15,485 bases of DNA from Lachnospiraceae bacterium UBA7182 (GTDB lineage Bacteria; Bacillota; Clostridia; Lachnospirales; Lachnospiraceae): the NCBI GenBank assembly GCA_002491115.1, contig DKVI01000036.1, forward strand, positions 1 through 15,485, read 5' to 3'. The notes under the pieces were generated by a model. It was given only the letters and a program-made list of their open reading frames with translations. It ran no database searches and was not told where the DNA came from. The translations under genes and the position numbers were made by a program. Shown one piece after another: positions 1 through 6,401 of the stretch (position 1 is the first letter of the stretch; each line of letters begins with the position of its first letter).

Positions 1-287
1 TTCAAAAAGTTGTAAAGTGGTGTATTAAAAGTTTTCTGCGGCATTACACTTCCCAGACCGGCGAACTTCGGGACATATTCCATGGCAAACCGGAACGTGA
101 ATACGATCACCGCAATCTCAAAAAGCGTCATAATCGCCGCTTTTATATACTGCTTACGCCTTGCGTAACCTGCTCCCATCCATAAAAGCGAAAGCTTTAC
201 AAACAGATCGCCCTTTGTCACCGCCCTGCAAAAATCAGAGAAGACGCCGCCTTTTATCATTTCCGCGGACAGATTATCCTGTTTCAT
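1..287 (-). CDS. Sugar ABC transporter permease, MalF-like, N-terminal part (runs off left edge)
   Basis: This reading frame opens at an ATG (complement of 285-287) and stays open to the left edge, giving 95 residues of an incomplete protein. An AAAGGGGG ribosome binding site lies about 8 bases upstream, and the frame starts 16 bp after the stop of the solute-binding protein gene, so the two are co-transcribed. The N-terminus is hydrophilic (MKQDNLSAEMIKGGVF), followed by a basic stretch (YARRKQYIK, about residues 41-49) and a first membrane segment (about 50-67). An extended N-terminus of this kind occurs in MalF-type permeases of Clostridia. The conserved EAA loop lies outside the window, so the family call rests on the N-terminus and the position behind a binding-protein gene. 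The partner permease is expected further left. The substrate is probably the galactoside handled by the neighbouring GH42 enzyme, which is inference. Confidence 0.75.
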   Translation of the reverse strand, partial: MKQDNLSAEMIKGGVFSDFCRAVTKGDLFVKLSLLWMGAGYARRKQYIKAAIMTLFEIAVIVFTFRFAMEYVPKFAGLGSVMPQKTFNTPLYNFL

Positions 288-303
288 CCAAAAATCCCCC
301 TTT

Positions 304-1575
304 CTACTCTATCGCCGCCGTCACGCCTTCTACCAGCGAATCAAGCGAGGCCTGCACAGCCGCCGTATCGTTTCTGTCTATGGTTCCCTGCGCAATGATC
401 TCTCCGAAGGATTTTACGGGGTCCCAGTATTTGCCGCCCGCCTTCTGGATCACACCGTATTCTGACTGGGCGATCACGGCCGCAATGGCGTAGTTTGCCT
501 GCACTTCGTCCGTGGCTACCGCGTTTAAGTTCGTCGGGCCGATCTGCCGGGCCTCAAATCTTCTGATCTGGGATTCCTCGTTGGTCAGATATTCTGCCAG
601 CAGAATCGCCCATCCGATATTTTCGGAATACTCGTTGACTCCGATAAACTTGTAGCCAAACGCCGATTTCATAGGAACCGGATTTCCGTCGATCATAAAA
701 TCCGGAAGTCTTGTGGCCGCGTAACCGTCGCCGAACGCGTCCTGCGCCGCCTGGGCATCCCAGGAACCGGATACCACCGCGCACAGGCTGCCCGAAGCGA
801 TCTGATTCGCCGTATCCCCGTCCGCGATGGGCATAAATGCCGGATGTCCCGCAATATCCAGCATGGACTGCACCACCTGCACACCCGTGTAGCCCTCGGG
901 GCTTACGCCGTTCCAGTCCATGGCCGTCGTCCCGTCCGGATTCAGGTCTGTCGTAAATCCCGCTCCGTAGAAAAACGCCGCGTTGTACCAGCCGGAAGAA
1001 AGGATCATGCCTGCTTTCTTCCCTGCCTTCTGGGCCGCCGCAAGAATCGTATCCCAGGACCTGGCGTCTTCTTCCGAAATCACCGAAGCATCGTAGTACA
1101 GAAAATAGCTGTTATCTCCCGCCATGGGGAACGCGCGCAGCACGCCGTCCACCGTCGCAGCCTCCACGGAAGATTCGCTGTTTGACGCCTTGATCTCATC
1201 CAGCGTCTTGCCCGCATACCGCTCAAAAGCTTCCTCGTAAACCTGGATATCCGCCAGAGCGCCTGCATTCACCAGGTCGTAGATCTGATCGCTGGCAAAG
1301 GCGAACACATCAGCCGCTGCCTCCACATCCGTCAGGATCGTGTCTTTCGCGGTAGACTCCGACTCCACGCCGAGCTCAATGTCAAAGTCCACATCCGGAT
1401 ATTGGGCTTCAAAGCCTGCGATCAGCTCCGACAGAAGCGTCTGATCGTCCTCCGCGCCCCATACCCGGATACCGACTGCGCCGTCCGTTTCGGCAGAAGA
1501 AACCCTGCCGCAGGCAGACAGTCCTGCCGCCGTCACAACCGCCAGGACAACAGCCAGTACTTTTTTGAATTTCAT
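304..1575 (-). CDS. Extracellular sugar-binding lipoprotein (MalE-like, ABC importer)
   Basis: This 423-residue protein is a cluster 1 solute-binding protein of a carbohydrate ABC importer, anchored to the outer face of the membrane. It has a lipoprotein signal peptide: basic MKFKK, a hydrophobic core, and lipobox L19-S20-A21-C22, where C22 would be lipidated. The mature part begins VGIRVWGAEDDQTLLSELIAGF, typical of the MalE fold, and ends with a YWDPVKSFGEI segment seen in MalE-like proteins. An AAGGAGG site 6-8 bases before the ATG supports the start. It is the first gene after a consensus promoter and is followed 16 bp later by a MalF-like permease. The promoter is bracketed by palindromes suited to the LacI-family regulator just upstream, so induction by a sugar is likely. 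The ligand cannot be read from sequence; the linked GH42 enzyme suggests a beta-galactoside or galacto-oligosaccharide. Confidence 0.9.
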   Translation of the reverse strand: MKFKKVLAVVLAVVTAAGLSACGRVSSAETDGAVGIRVWGAEDDQTLLSELIAGFEAQYPDVDFDIELGVESESTAKDTILTDVEAAADVFAFASDQIYDLVNAGALADIQVYEEAFERYAGKTLDEIKASNSESSVEAATVDGVLRAFPMAGDNSYFLYYDASVISEEDARSWDTILAAAQKAGKKAGMILSSGWYNAAFFYGAGFTTDLNPDGTTAMDWNGVSPEGYTGVQVVQSMLDIAGHPAFMPIADGDTANQIASGSLCAVVSGSWDAQAAQDAFGDGYAATRLPDFMIDGNPVPMKSAFGYKFIGVNEYSENIGWAILLAEYLTNEESQIRRFEARQIGPTNLNAVATDEVQANYAIAAVIAQSEYGVIQKAGGKYWDPVKSFGEIIAQGTIDRNDTAAVQASLDSLVEGVTAAIE

Positions 1576-1598
1576 ATGTTTCCCTCCTTAAAAATATT

Positions 1599-1615
1599 TT
1601 GCGCAAATTGCGCAA
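1599..1615. promoter_or_regulatory. Probable LacI-family operator, proximal site
   Basis: TTGCGCAA-A-TTGCGCAA is two copies of the self-complementary octamer TTGCGCAA separated by one base. Each octamer has a central CpG, the step normally opened by the hinge helix of LacI-family proteins. The site lies between the predicted transcription start (about 1627) and the ribosome binding site of the binding-protein gene, where bound repressor would block transcription. Recognition by the adjacent LacI regulator is inferred from proximity. Confidence 0.7.
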
Positions 1616-1633
1616 TCGGTTGTTCGTATTTTT

Positions 1634-1662
1634 AGTATATTCCTGTTTTTCTTTGTTGTCAA
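1634..1662 (-). promoter_or_regulatory. Sigma-A promoter of the sugar-binding protein operon
   Basis: On the minus strand the -35 is TTGACA (1657-1662) and the -10 is TATACT (1634-1639), with an exact 17-bp spacer. This is one base from the ideal housekeeping promoter. Transcription should begin near 1627. A proximal operator lies just downstream and a second one about 65 bp upstream of the -35. Confidence 0.85.
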
Positions 1663-1725
1663 TTATGTATAATCCCCATTTTTACCCGCTGTTCTTGTAT
1701 GTTTTGACCTATTTTCGCCCGATTA

Positions 1726-1743
1726 GTTGCGCAATTGCGCAAC
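1726..1743. promoter_or_regulatory. Probable LacI-family operator, distal site
   Basis: GTTGCGCAATTGCGCAAC is a perfect 18-bp palindrome and contains two abutting TTGCGCAA octamers, the same unit as in the proximal site. Its centre is about 127 bp from that of the proximal site, close to twelve helical turns. This spacing would suit a repression loop around the promoter. Confidence 0.65.
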
Positions 1744-1770
1744 ATATGTTCCTGATCTATGATAAAACAA

Positions 1771-1823
1771 AAGACAAAAAGAGGTCTTCGGAAAACATTT
1801 TCCGGCAACCTCTTTTTTGTCTT
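1771..1823 (-). terminator. Intrinsic terminator after the lacI-type gene
   Basis: AAGACAAAAAGAGGT (1771-1785) pairs with ACCTCTTTTTTGTCTT (1808-1823) with one bulged base. The loop contains a second perfect stem, CGGAAAA/TTTTCCG (1789-1804). On the minus strand the structure begins right after the regulator's stop codon and ends in a T-rich run. It separates the GH42-regulator unit from the transporter operon. Confidence 0.8.
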
Positions 1824-1826
1824 TGT

Positions 1827-2825
1827 TTATTTTGTTGACTCTCTTAAAATCACCTGATAGTTCAGTCTCTGGGGTTCCTGAAGCAGTTCTTCCCCCAGCA
1901 TCCGAAGCATCTCCATACAGGCGTTTCTTCCCAGCTCTTTCGTGTCAAAATGAAGGCTGGTCACCGGCGGGAGGTTCTGTTCCATCTGATGGCTGTCATA
2001 CAGGCTGGCAAGTCTGATCCGGTCCGGAACTTCCACGCCCCTTTCCCGCAGGCATCCAAGAACCAGCGCGCTGATGTTATCATCCATACAGACAATCCCG
2101 TCCGATTCCGCCAGAAGAATCCGGTTTACCGCCCACATGGCCTTTCGGTAATCTTCAACTTCCATAAAAATCAGAGCGTCGTCCGCATGGAACCCTCTGT
2201 CCCGATGCGCGTCTAAAAAACCCTGTTTCCTGCTCTGGGTCACATAATGCCTGCTGTTTCCGCCGATCAGTGAAAGTCTCCGCAGCCCTTTCATCAAAAG
2301 AAGCGCGGTCAGCTCCCTGCTCGCTTCCCGATTGGGGTTATCAATAGACATCACTTCCAGGTCATCCGACGGTCCGATCACCACAAAAGGTATCCCTTGT
2401 TCTTTTAAAAACCGCACCGCGCCTGACTCCACCGTCGCCCGGGTCAGTATGATTCCGTCCACCTTATGATTTGCCACAAGCCTGTGCAGCTGCGTCAGCC
2501 TGTCTTCTTTCATAATTGCCATAATCACATCATAGTTATACTCCGAAGCTTTTTCGCATATACCGCCCATACATTCTTTAAAAAAAGAAACATCCGTATC
2601 TTCCATCGGTATAACAAGCCCCAGATTATACGTCCTGCTCTGTGCCAGCCCTCTGGCAATGACATTGGGACGGTACCCGCGTTCCGCCACGAACGCCTGC
2701 ACCCGTTCCACAGTCTCCCTGCCGATACGTCCTTTCCCGGACAGAGCGCGGGACACGGTCGTCTTACTTACGCCGAGTTCCCGGGCGATATCTTCAATCG
2801 TATATTTCTTCTTATCTTTTTCCAT
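1827..2825 (-). CDS. LacI-family transcriptional regulator
   Basis: This 332-residue protein has the full LacI layout. The N-terminal helix-turn-helix spans about residues 8-28 (YTIEDIARELGVSKTTVSRA). The hinge helix is VIARGLAQ (55-62), with L60 at the position that wedges into the central CpG of the operator. A periplasmic-binding-protein-like sensor domain follows from about residue 65. The reading frame is open a further 40 codons upstream, but the family start is MEKDKKKYTIEDIA. That ATG lies 4 bp after the beta-galactosidase stop with AGAGG about 10 bases upstream, so the longer start was rejected. It is co-transcribed with the GH42 gene and terminates before the transporter promoter. 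The likely targets are the TTGCGCAA-type sites at 1599-1615 and 1726-1743. The effector is unknown but probably a sugar or sugar phosphate from galactoside breakdown. Confidence 0.93.
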   Translation of the reverse strand: MEKDKKKYTIEDIARELGVSKTTVSRALSGKGRIGRETVERVQAFVAERGYRPNVIARGLAQSRTYNLGLVIPMEDTDVSFFKECMGGICEKASEYNYDVIMAIMKEDRLTQLHRLVANHKVDGIILTRATVESGAVRFLKEQGIPFVVIGPSDDLEVMSIDNPNREASRELTALLLMKGLRRLSLIGGNSRHYVTQSRKQGFLDAHRDRGFHADDALIFMEVEDYRKAMWAVNRILLAESDGIVCMDDNISALVLGCLRERGVEVPDRIRLASLYDSHQMEQNLPPVTSLHFDTKELGRNACMEMLRMLGEELLQEPQRLNYQVILRESTK

Positions 2826-2829
2826 CTTT

Positions 2830-4848
2830 TTAAGCCTCTGTACGGCAGAGCATCTTACAGGAAAATCTTTCCAGCATGATCCGGTCTTTATAAACGTCCC
2901 CTGTCTCCGCGTCTTTAAAGCTCCCGATCCCTTCAAGGCATACATCTTCCTGGCAAAAATTCATCACAAATACGATTTCCCGCGCTCCGCTTCTGACGGC
3001 CGTCGTTACCCCGTAGGGCAGTTCTATACCAAGAGGCGCGTGCAGTCCGGACGCCGAAAACAGTTCCCGGTAAAAAACCCTCAGAAAATCAGTCCCTGTC
3101 TCAGATGCGATATAATAGCAGTATCCTTTTCCGAAAGGATGCTTTGTTACCGCCGGACAGCCTGCGTAGAAATCACTGTCATATGACGCCAGAACTTCCG
3201 CCGTATCTTTCGCACCACAGATTTCACGGATTCTGCCTGCAAGATAGCGTGTTCCCTGATAAATGAATCCGTTCTCAAAATCTTCCCCCGGCGCATCGAT
3301 TTCTTCCTGTACCACTCCCAGCACATCTTCCAGCGGATGATGCCCTGTAAAACACAGATCCGTATCGTCCGCCACGCCGCTGAACCAGGTGGTCACATAA
3401 CATCCGCCGTCCTCCACATACTTTCTGACCTTCCTGGCATAGCCTTCTTTGTACAGATAATTCACAGGCGCGCACAGGATTTTATATTGCTCAAACCGGT
3501 CTTCCATGCTGACAAAATCCGCATCCATGCCGGCTTCCCAGAAGACCTGATAATGTTTCAGCACTTCTGACACATAGTCCAGATCCAGCCTGGGTCCCGA
3601 CACGTCTTCCACCGCCCACCAGTTTTCCCAGTCGAACACAATCGCTGCGACGGGCCGGTTTACGGTTCCCTCTATCAGACTTTGTATCGAAGAGAGTCTC
3701 TCTCCCACTTCGGAAACTTCCCGGAAGGTCCGGGCAGCGCTGCCGTTTTTATGATCCAGCACCGCGCCGTGAAATTTCTCATAAGCGCCTCTGCCTTTTC
3801 TCCACTGAAAATACTGCACGGAATCGGAACCATGGGCAATGGCCTGCATGGAAGAAAGCATATGCATTCCGGGCCGCTTGACAGGATTAAACATGCGCCA
3901 GTTCACACAGGACGGCGTACTTTCCATCAAAAGGAACGGCTGTTTTTTCATGCTCCGCATCATGCTGTGCCCTGCCGCCGCGCGCACGGCCACAGGCACT
4001 TCATCTTTCGCCGCGTGCCACTGGGGATAGCTGTCCCAGGATACTACGTCCAGACACTGATGCAGCCGGTGATAATTCAGGTTTTTAAAAAATTCCATAA
4101 AATTCGTCGTCACCGGGAGATCCGAATACGTCCGGACCGCGTCAATTTCCTGCCGGCAAAAATCCGTCATCTGTTCCGTCACAAACCGCTTCCAGTCCAG
4201 CTTCAGTCCATGGGACAGCGCTTCCCCGTGGGGCGCGGGGCTGTGGATCTGTTCCCAGTCCGTATATACATGGCTCCAGAAGCGGTTCCACCAGGCATGG
4301 TTTAACGCTTCCAGCGTATGATATTTTTCCCGGAGCCACGCCCTGAACGCATTCTGACACTGTTCACAATGGCAGGCTCCGTCTCCCCAGTTACCGCCCA
4401 GCTCATTGGAAATATGCCACAGAATCACCGCCGGATGTTTTCCGAACCGTTTTGACAGTTCCAGGTCGATCCGGCGTACCTTTTTTCTCATAACCGGGGA
4501 TGTATAGCAGAAATTGTGTCTGCGCCCCGGGAGATTTCTTCTTTCGTTCTCCTGCACCTGCATGACTTCGGGATATTTCTGCGTCAGCCAGTGGGGCATG
4601 GCGCCTGACGGCGTCGCCAGAATTACCCGTATATCATTTTCATGCAGCCGGTCAATTCGCTCGGCCAGCCACACAAAATCGTAGACTCCCTCCTCCGGCT
4701 CCAGCATGGACCAGGAAAATACGCCCAGCGTCACGCAGTTTATGCCTGCTTCTTTCATAAGAAGTATATCTTCTTCCAGAATGTCCTTACATTCCAGCCA
4801 TTGTTCCGGATTATAATCACCGCCGTGTAAAATCTTTTTATCTATCAT
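2830..4848 (-). CDS. GH42 beta-galactosidase
   Basis: This 672-residue enzyme hydrolyses terminal beta-D-galactosyl residues. It has no signal peptide, so it should act in the cytoplasm on imported oligosaccharides. The GH42 N-terminal barrel begins HGGDYNPEQW. The predicted acid/base is E149 in WHISNELG and the nucleophile is E309 in LLMESTPS. Cysteines C114, C159, C161 and C164 (FCYT and CHCEQC) match the metal-binding cluster found in many GH42 enzymes. The length is normal for the family. The start is placed at the ATG giving MIDKKILHGG because GGGAGG lies 5 bases upstream; the in-frame ATG five codons earlier would put that site inside the gene. The LacI-type gene follows 4 bp behind. 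The upstream promoter is unclear: a GTGTCGACAC palindrome lies just before the ribosome binding site, and the DNA beyond it is decayed mobile residue. Confidence 0.93.
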   Translation of the reverse strand: MIDKKILHGGDYNPEQWLECKDILEEDILLMKEAGINCVTLGVFSWSMLEPEEGVYDFVWLAERIDRLHENDIRVILATPSGAMPHWLTQKYPEVMQVQENERRNLPGRRHNFCYTSPVMRKKVRRIDLELSKRFGKHPAVILWHISNELGGNWGDGACHCEQCQNAFRAWLREKYHTLEALNHAWWNRFWSHVYTDWEQIHSPAPHGEALSHGLKLDWKRFVTEQMTDFCRQEIDAVRTYSDLPVTTNFMEFFKNLNYHRLHQCLDVVSWDSYPQWHAAKDEVPVAVRAAAGHSMMRSMKKQPFLLMESTPSCVNWRMFNPVKRPGMHMLSSMQAIAHGSDSVQYFQWRKGRGAYEKFHGAVLDHKNGSAARTFREVSEVGERLSSIQSLIEGTVNRPVAAIVFDWENWWAVEDVSGPRLDLDYVSEVLKHYQVFWEAGMDADFVSMEDRFEQYKILCAPVNYLYKEGYARKVRKYVEDGGCYVTTWFSGVADDTDLCFTGHHPLEDVLGVVQEEIDAPGEDFENGFIYQGTRYLAGRIREICGAKDTAEVLASYDSDFYAGCPAVTKHPFGKGYCYYIASETGTDFLRVFYRELFSASGLHAPLGIELPYGVTTAVRSGAREIVFVMNFCQEDVCLEGIGSFKDAETGDVYKDRIMLERFSCKMLCRTEA

Positions 4849-4866
4849 ATATACCTCCCGCATTTC

Positions 4867-4876
4867 GTGTCGACAC
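4867..4876. promoter_or_regulatory. Palindrome before the GH42 gene, possible operator
   Basis: GTGTCGACAC is a perfect 10-bp palindrome with a central CpG, about 10 bp upstream of the GH42 ribosome binding site. LacI-family operators often look like this. It does not match the TTGCGCAA sites further downstream, so if it is real it may belong to a different regulator. No convincing -35/-10 pair was found between it and 4960. Confidence 0.35.
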
Positions 4877-4960
4877 CTTATCGCTGCCTCATTTCCTGAT
4901 CGCTATATTATTATCTTTCATACATTCATGCGTTTATTCTAATCGTAATTATCTCATTTC

Positions 4961-4988
4961 TTGACAAAACCGGATCGTACAGTATAAT
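4961..4988 (+). promoter_or_regulatory. Consensus sigma-A promoter, plus strand
   Basis: TTGACA (4961-4966) and TATAAT (4983-4988) are both perfect consensus hexamers with a 16-bp spacer. Transcription would start near 4995, at the first codon of the small ORF at 4993, so any mRNA would be leaderless. A small RNA is therefore at least as likely a product as a peptide. Confidence 0.6.
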
Positions 4989-4992
4989 AAAA

Positions 4993-5169
4993 ATGAAGAA
5001 AGACGTTGCCTATATGCGGGTGGCCCTGTTTAGTGAAAAGAATCAAAAAATGAAACCATCACTTGGCAGAGTGGCGGTTTCTGCGTTTTATCACAATCGC
5101 CACAGTATACACTGCTCGATATGTAGCATTATTCGCATATGCCTTACCCTCTTTCGGGTGTTTGACTAA
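4993..5169 (+). CDS. Small ORF of unknown status (58 codons), possible recombinase-like remnant
   Basis: The frame runs from ATG to TAA and gives 58 residues. It begins MKKDVAYMRVALFSEKNQK, which faintly recalls the first beta strand of serine recombinases (VAxYxRV). The rest is rich in H, C, I and S and looks unlike a domain. It has no ribosome binding site because the -10 element is only 4 bases away. It also overlaps a minus-strand terminator and leader ORF, so the apparent coding may be incidental. I do not recognise a function. It sits beside a decayed antitoxin gene, in keeping with mobile-element debris. Confidence 0.2.
   Translation: MKKDVAYMRVALFSEKNQKMKPSLGRVAVSAFYHNRHSIHCSICSIIRICLTLFRVFD
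5045..5080 (-). terminator. Attenuator-like intrinsic terminator
   Basis: On the minus strand AAACCGCCACT (5070-5080) pairs with AGTGATGGTTT (5053-5063) at 10 of 11 positions, counting one G-U pair, around a 6-base loop. Six consecutive Ts follow at 5045-5050. CGCCAC within the left arm can instead pair with GTGGCG at 5098-5103, which lies in the last codons of an upstream leader ORF. That gives a classic terminator/antiterminator choice. Confidence 0.6.
5091..5138 (-). CDS. Possible leader peptide (15 residues)
   Basis: The frame encodes MRIMLHIEQCILWRL and has a GAGGG ribosome binding site at 5147-5151, 8 bases before the ATG. It lies between a strong minus-strand promoter and a terminator. 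Its final codons overlap GTGGCG, the proposed antiterminator strand. A ribosome finishing translation would mask that strand and favour termination; one stalled early would leave it free. Such leaders commonly control ribosome-targeting antibiotic resistance genes in Firmicutes. No resistance gene follows here; the next intact minus-strand gene is the GH42 enzyme. Translation is unproven. Confidence 0.4.
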   Translation of the reverse strand: MRIMLHIEQCILWRL

Positions 5170-5205
5170 CCGCCTACCGTTCTGACAACGTCCTTTACTC
5201 CTTTC

Positions 5206-5215
5206 AAAGCGCTTT
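5206..5215. promoter_or_regulatory. AAAGCGCTTT palindrome at the start of the leader transcript
   Basis: This 10-bp palindrome lies about where transcription from the minus-strand promoter would begin. The plus-strand sequence TCAAAGCGCTTTTT matches the catabolite-response-element pattern TGWAAGCGYTWWCW at 12 of 14 positions. Binding by CcpA or a LacI-family protein is possible but unproven. Confidence 0.35.
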
Positions 5216-5217
5216 TT

Positions 5218-5246
5218 ATTCTACGCTGTGTACAGAATTTTGTCAA
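5218..5246 (-). promoter_or_regulatory. Near-consensus sigma-A promoter, minus strand
   Basis: TTGACA (5241-5246) and TAGAAT (5218-5223) are separated by exactly 17 bp. Transcription would start near 5211 and run left through the leader ORF to the terminator ending at about 5045. Read-through would reach the GH42 gene. This promoter faces the plus-strand promoter at 4961-4988, so the two transcripts would be complementary. Confidence 0.65.
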
Positions 5247-5280
5247 TCTCCAACTTTTTTAAAAAGGAATCTGATCAGAC

Positions 5281-5477
5281 ATGAAAACCTGGAATGATTA
5301 TAAAGACCATGTTAAAACTGTTGACCCTGTGACCGCCAGAGATATGGAGGAAATCGAAAGTATTTCTTCAACTACCAGTGCCATGATAAAGCAACACCAA
5401 ATTCCGAAACACTACTTAATATTTTCCAGCATCTTGGATTACAGTTAACCGTCACTCCTTTAAAGCAGACACTCTGA
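5281..5477 (+). pseudogene. Decayed XRE/HigA-type antitoxin gene, helix-turn-helix core deleted
   Basis: The frame from ATG 5281 gives 38 residues (MKTWNDYKDHVKTVDPVTAR, then DMEEIESISSTTSAMIKQ), which match the N-terminal helix of HTH antitoxins. It then continues out of frame to an early stop. In another frame, from 5394 to the TGA at 5475-5477, come 27 residues, TPNSETLLNIFQHLG followed by LQLTVTPLKQTL, the typical C-terminal end of the same family. The intervening HTH core (about 35-45 residues in intact members) is missing, and the join shifts the frame. Intact proteins run to about 95-110 residues. A TCTGATCAGA palindrome at 5270-5279 may be a relic of its operator. No toxin gene is visible beside it. 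The gene cannot make a DNA-binding protein and marks former mobile or accessory DNA. Confidence 0.75.
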
Positions 5478-5510
5478 TCAATGATTGAGCGGCCATTACA
5501 AAAATAAAAG

Positions 5511-5555
5511 CAAAGAACCCCCGGCAGGCACCTCGATGCAGCCGGGAGTTCTTTG
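5511..5555 (-). terminator. Intrinsic terminator after the MsmEFG-type operon
   Basis: CAAAGAACCCCCGGC (5511-5525) pairs with GCCGGGAGTTCTTTG (5541-5555) at 14 of 15 positions around a 15-base loop. On the minus strand it lies a few bases after the last permease's stop codon and is followed by CTTTTATTTTTG. The flanking sequence on the other side is also T-rich, so it may work in both directions. Confidence 0.85.
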
Positions 5556-5558
5556 TAA

Positions 5559-6401
5559 TTATTTTACCGCCCCATTAACAACTCCGTTTAAGATCTGTTT
5601 CTGGCAGACGATATAGAAAATCAACAGCGGCAGAAGCGCCAGCAGATAGGACGCAAACGCCAGATTATAATTCGTGCCGAACTGGGTCTGGAAAGACATC
5701 TGGGCCAACGGAAGGGTGTTCATCCCGCTTCCCGACATGATGACCAGGGGCGTCATGACGTCGTTCCATACGCTTAAAGCCGTGATGACCGCTACCGTAG
5801 CATGCATAGGCTTCATAATCGGGAAAATGATCTTCCAGTAAGTTGTCCAGGTGGATGCGCCGTCCACCCGCGCCGCTTCTTCCAGCGCGACCGGAATGTT
5901 GACCAGATAACCCGCGTACAGCATCAGGTTCATGGGCATATAAAATACCACATAACAGATGATCACGCCCACAATATTGGCGATACCCCACTGGGCAGTC
6001 TGTTTTACCAGCGGCATCATCAGAATGGCAAAAGGCACGAACATACCGCTGACAATGTACAGATACGCCAGATTATACCATTTACTTTTCGCCTTGTTTC
6101 TTCCGATGGCGTATCCCACCATAGAATGCAGAACTACCGAAAGAACCACGGTAACGCCTGTGATCAGAAGGCTGTTCCTGAGAGAATTCCAGAAATCCGT
6201 CACACGCATGGCTTCCGCGAAGTTGGAAAAACTCCATGTCTTCGGCAGAGAAAGGATTCCCGCGATACTGTTGGTCATTTCTGACGGCTGCTTGAAAGCG
6301 ATCACGATGGTCATATAAAGAGGAAATATAATTGTGGCCAGGCCGCAGATCAAAAGTATGGTAACAGGCATGTTATATCTTTCTTTTACTTTTCCGTTCA
6401 T
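5559..6401 (-). CDS. Sugar ABC transporter permease, MalG/MsmG-like
   Basis: This 280-residue protein has about six predicted membrane segments and the normal length for a MalG-type subunit. The cytoplasmic EAA loop, which contacts the ATPase, is at about residues 174-198 (EEAARVDGASTWTTYWKIIF). A periplasmic loop after the first segment and a final membrane helix ending near NGVVNGAVK complete the pattern. Its ATG overlaps the last base of the preceding permease's TAA (TAATG), and its AAGGAGGAG site lies inside that gene, so translation is coupled. It is the last gene of the operon and is followed by a strong terminator. No ATPase gene follows; a shared MsmX-type ATPase encoded elsewhere is expected. 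Confidence 0.93.
   Translation of the reverse strand: MNGKVKERYNMPVTILLICGLATIIFPLYMTIVIAFKQPSEMTNSIAGILSLPKTWSFSNFAEAMRVTDFWNSLRNSLLITGVTVVLSVVLHSMVGYAIGRNKAKSKWYNLAYLYIVSGMFVPFAILMMPLVKQTAQWGIANIVGVIICYVVFYMPMNLMLYAGYLVNIPVALEEAARVDGASTWTTYWKIIFPIMKPMHATVAVITALSVWNDVMTPLVIMSGSGMNTLPLAQMSFQTQFGTNYNLAFASYLLALLPLLIFYIVCQKQILNGVVNGAVK

Noticed and set aside
2826..2945. Forty extra N-terminal codons for the LacI-type regulator
   Set aside because: They overlap the beta-galactosidase gene in another frame and do not resemble the family; MEKDKKKYTIEDIA is the normal start and has a ribosome binding site.
3682..4305. 207-codon plus-strand ORF
   Set aside because: It lies antisense within the GH42 gene, has no recognisable domain and has a composition typical of a reverse-strand shadow.
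4880..4960. Possible GH42 promoter, TTGTCA with TAGAAT on the minus strand
   Set aside because: The spacer is 20 bp, too long for a normal sigma-A promoter; other pairings were weaker, so none is annotated.
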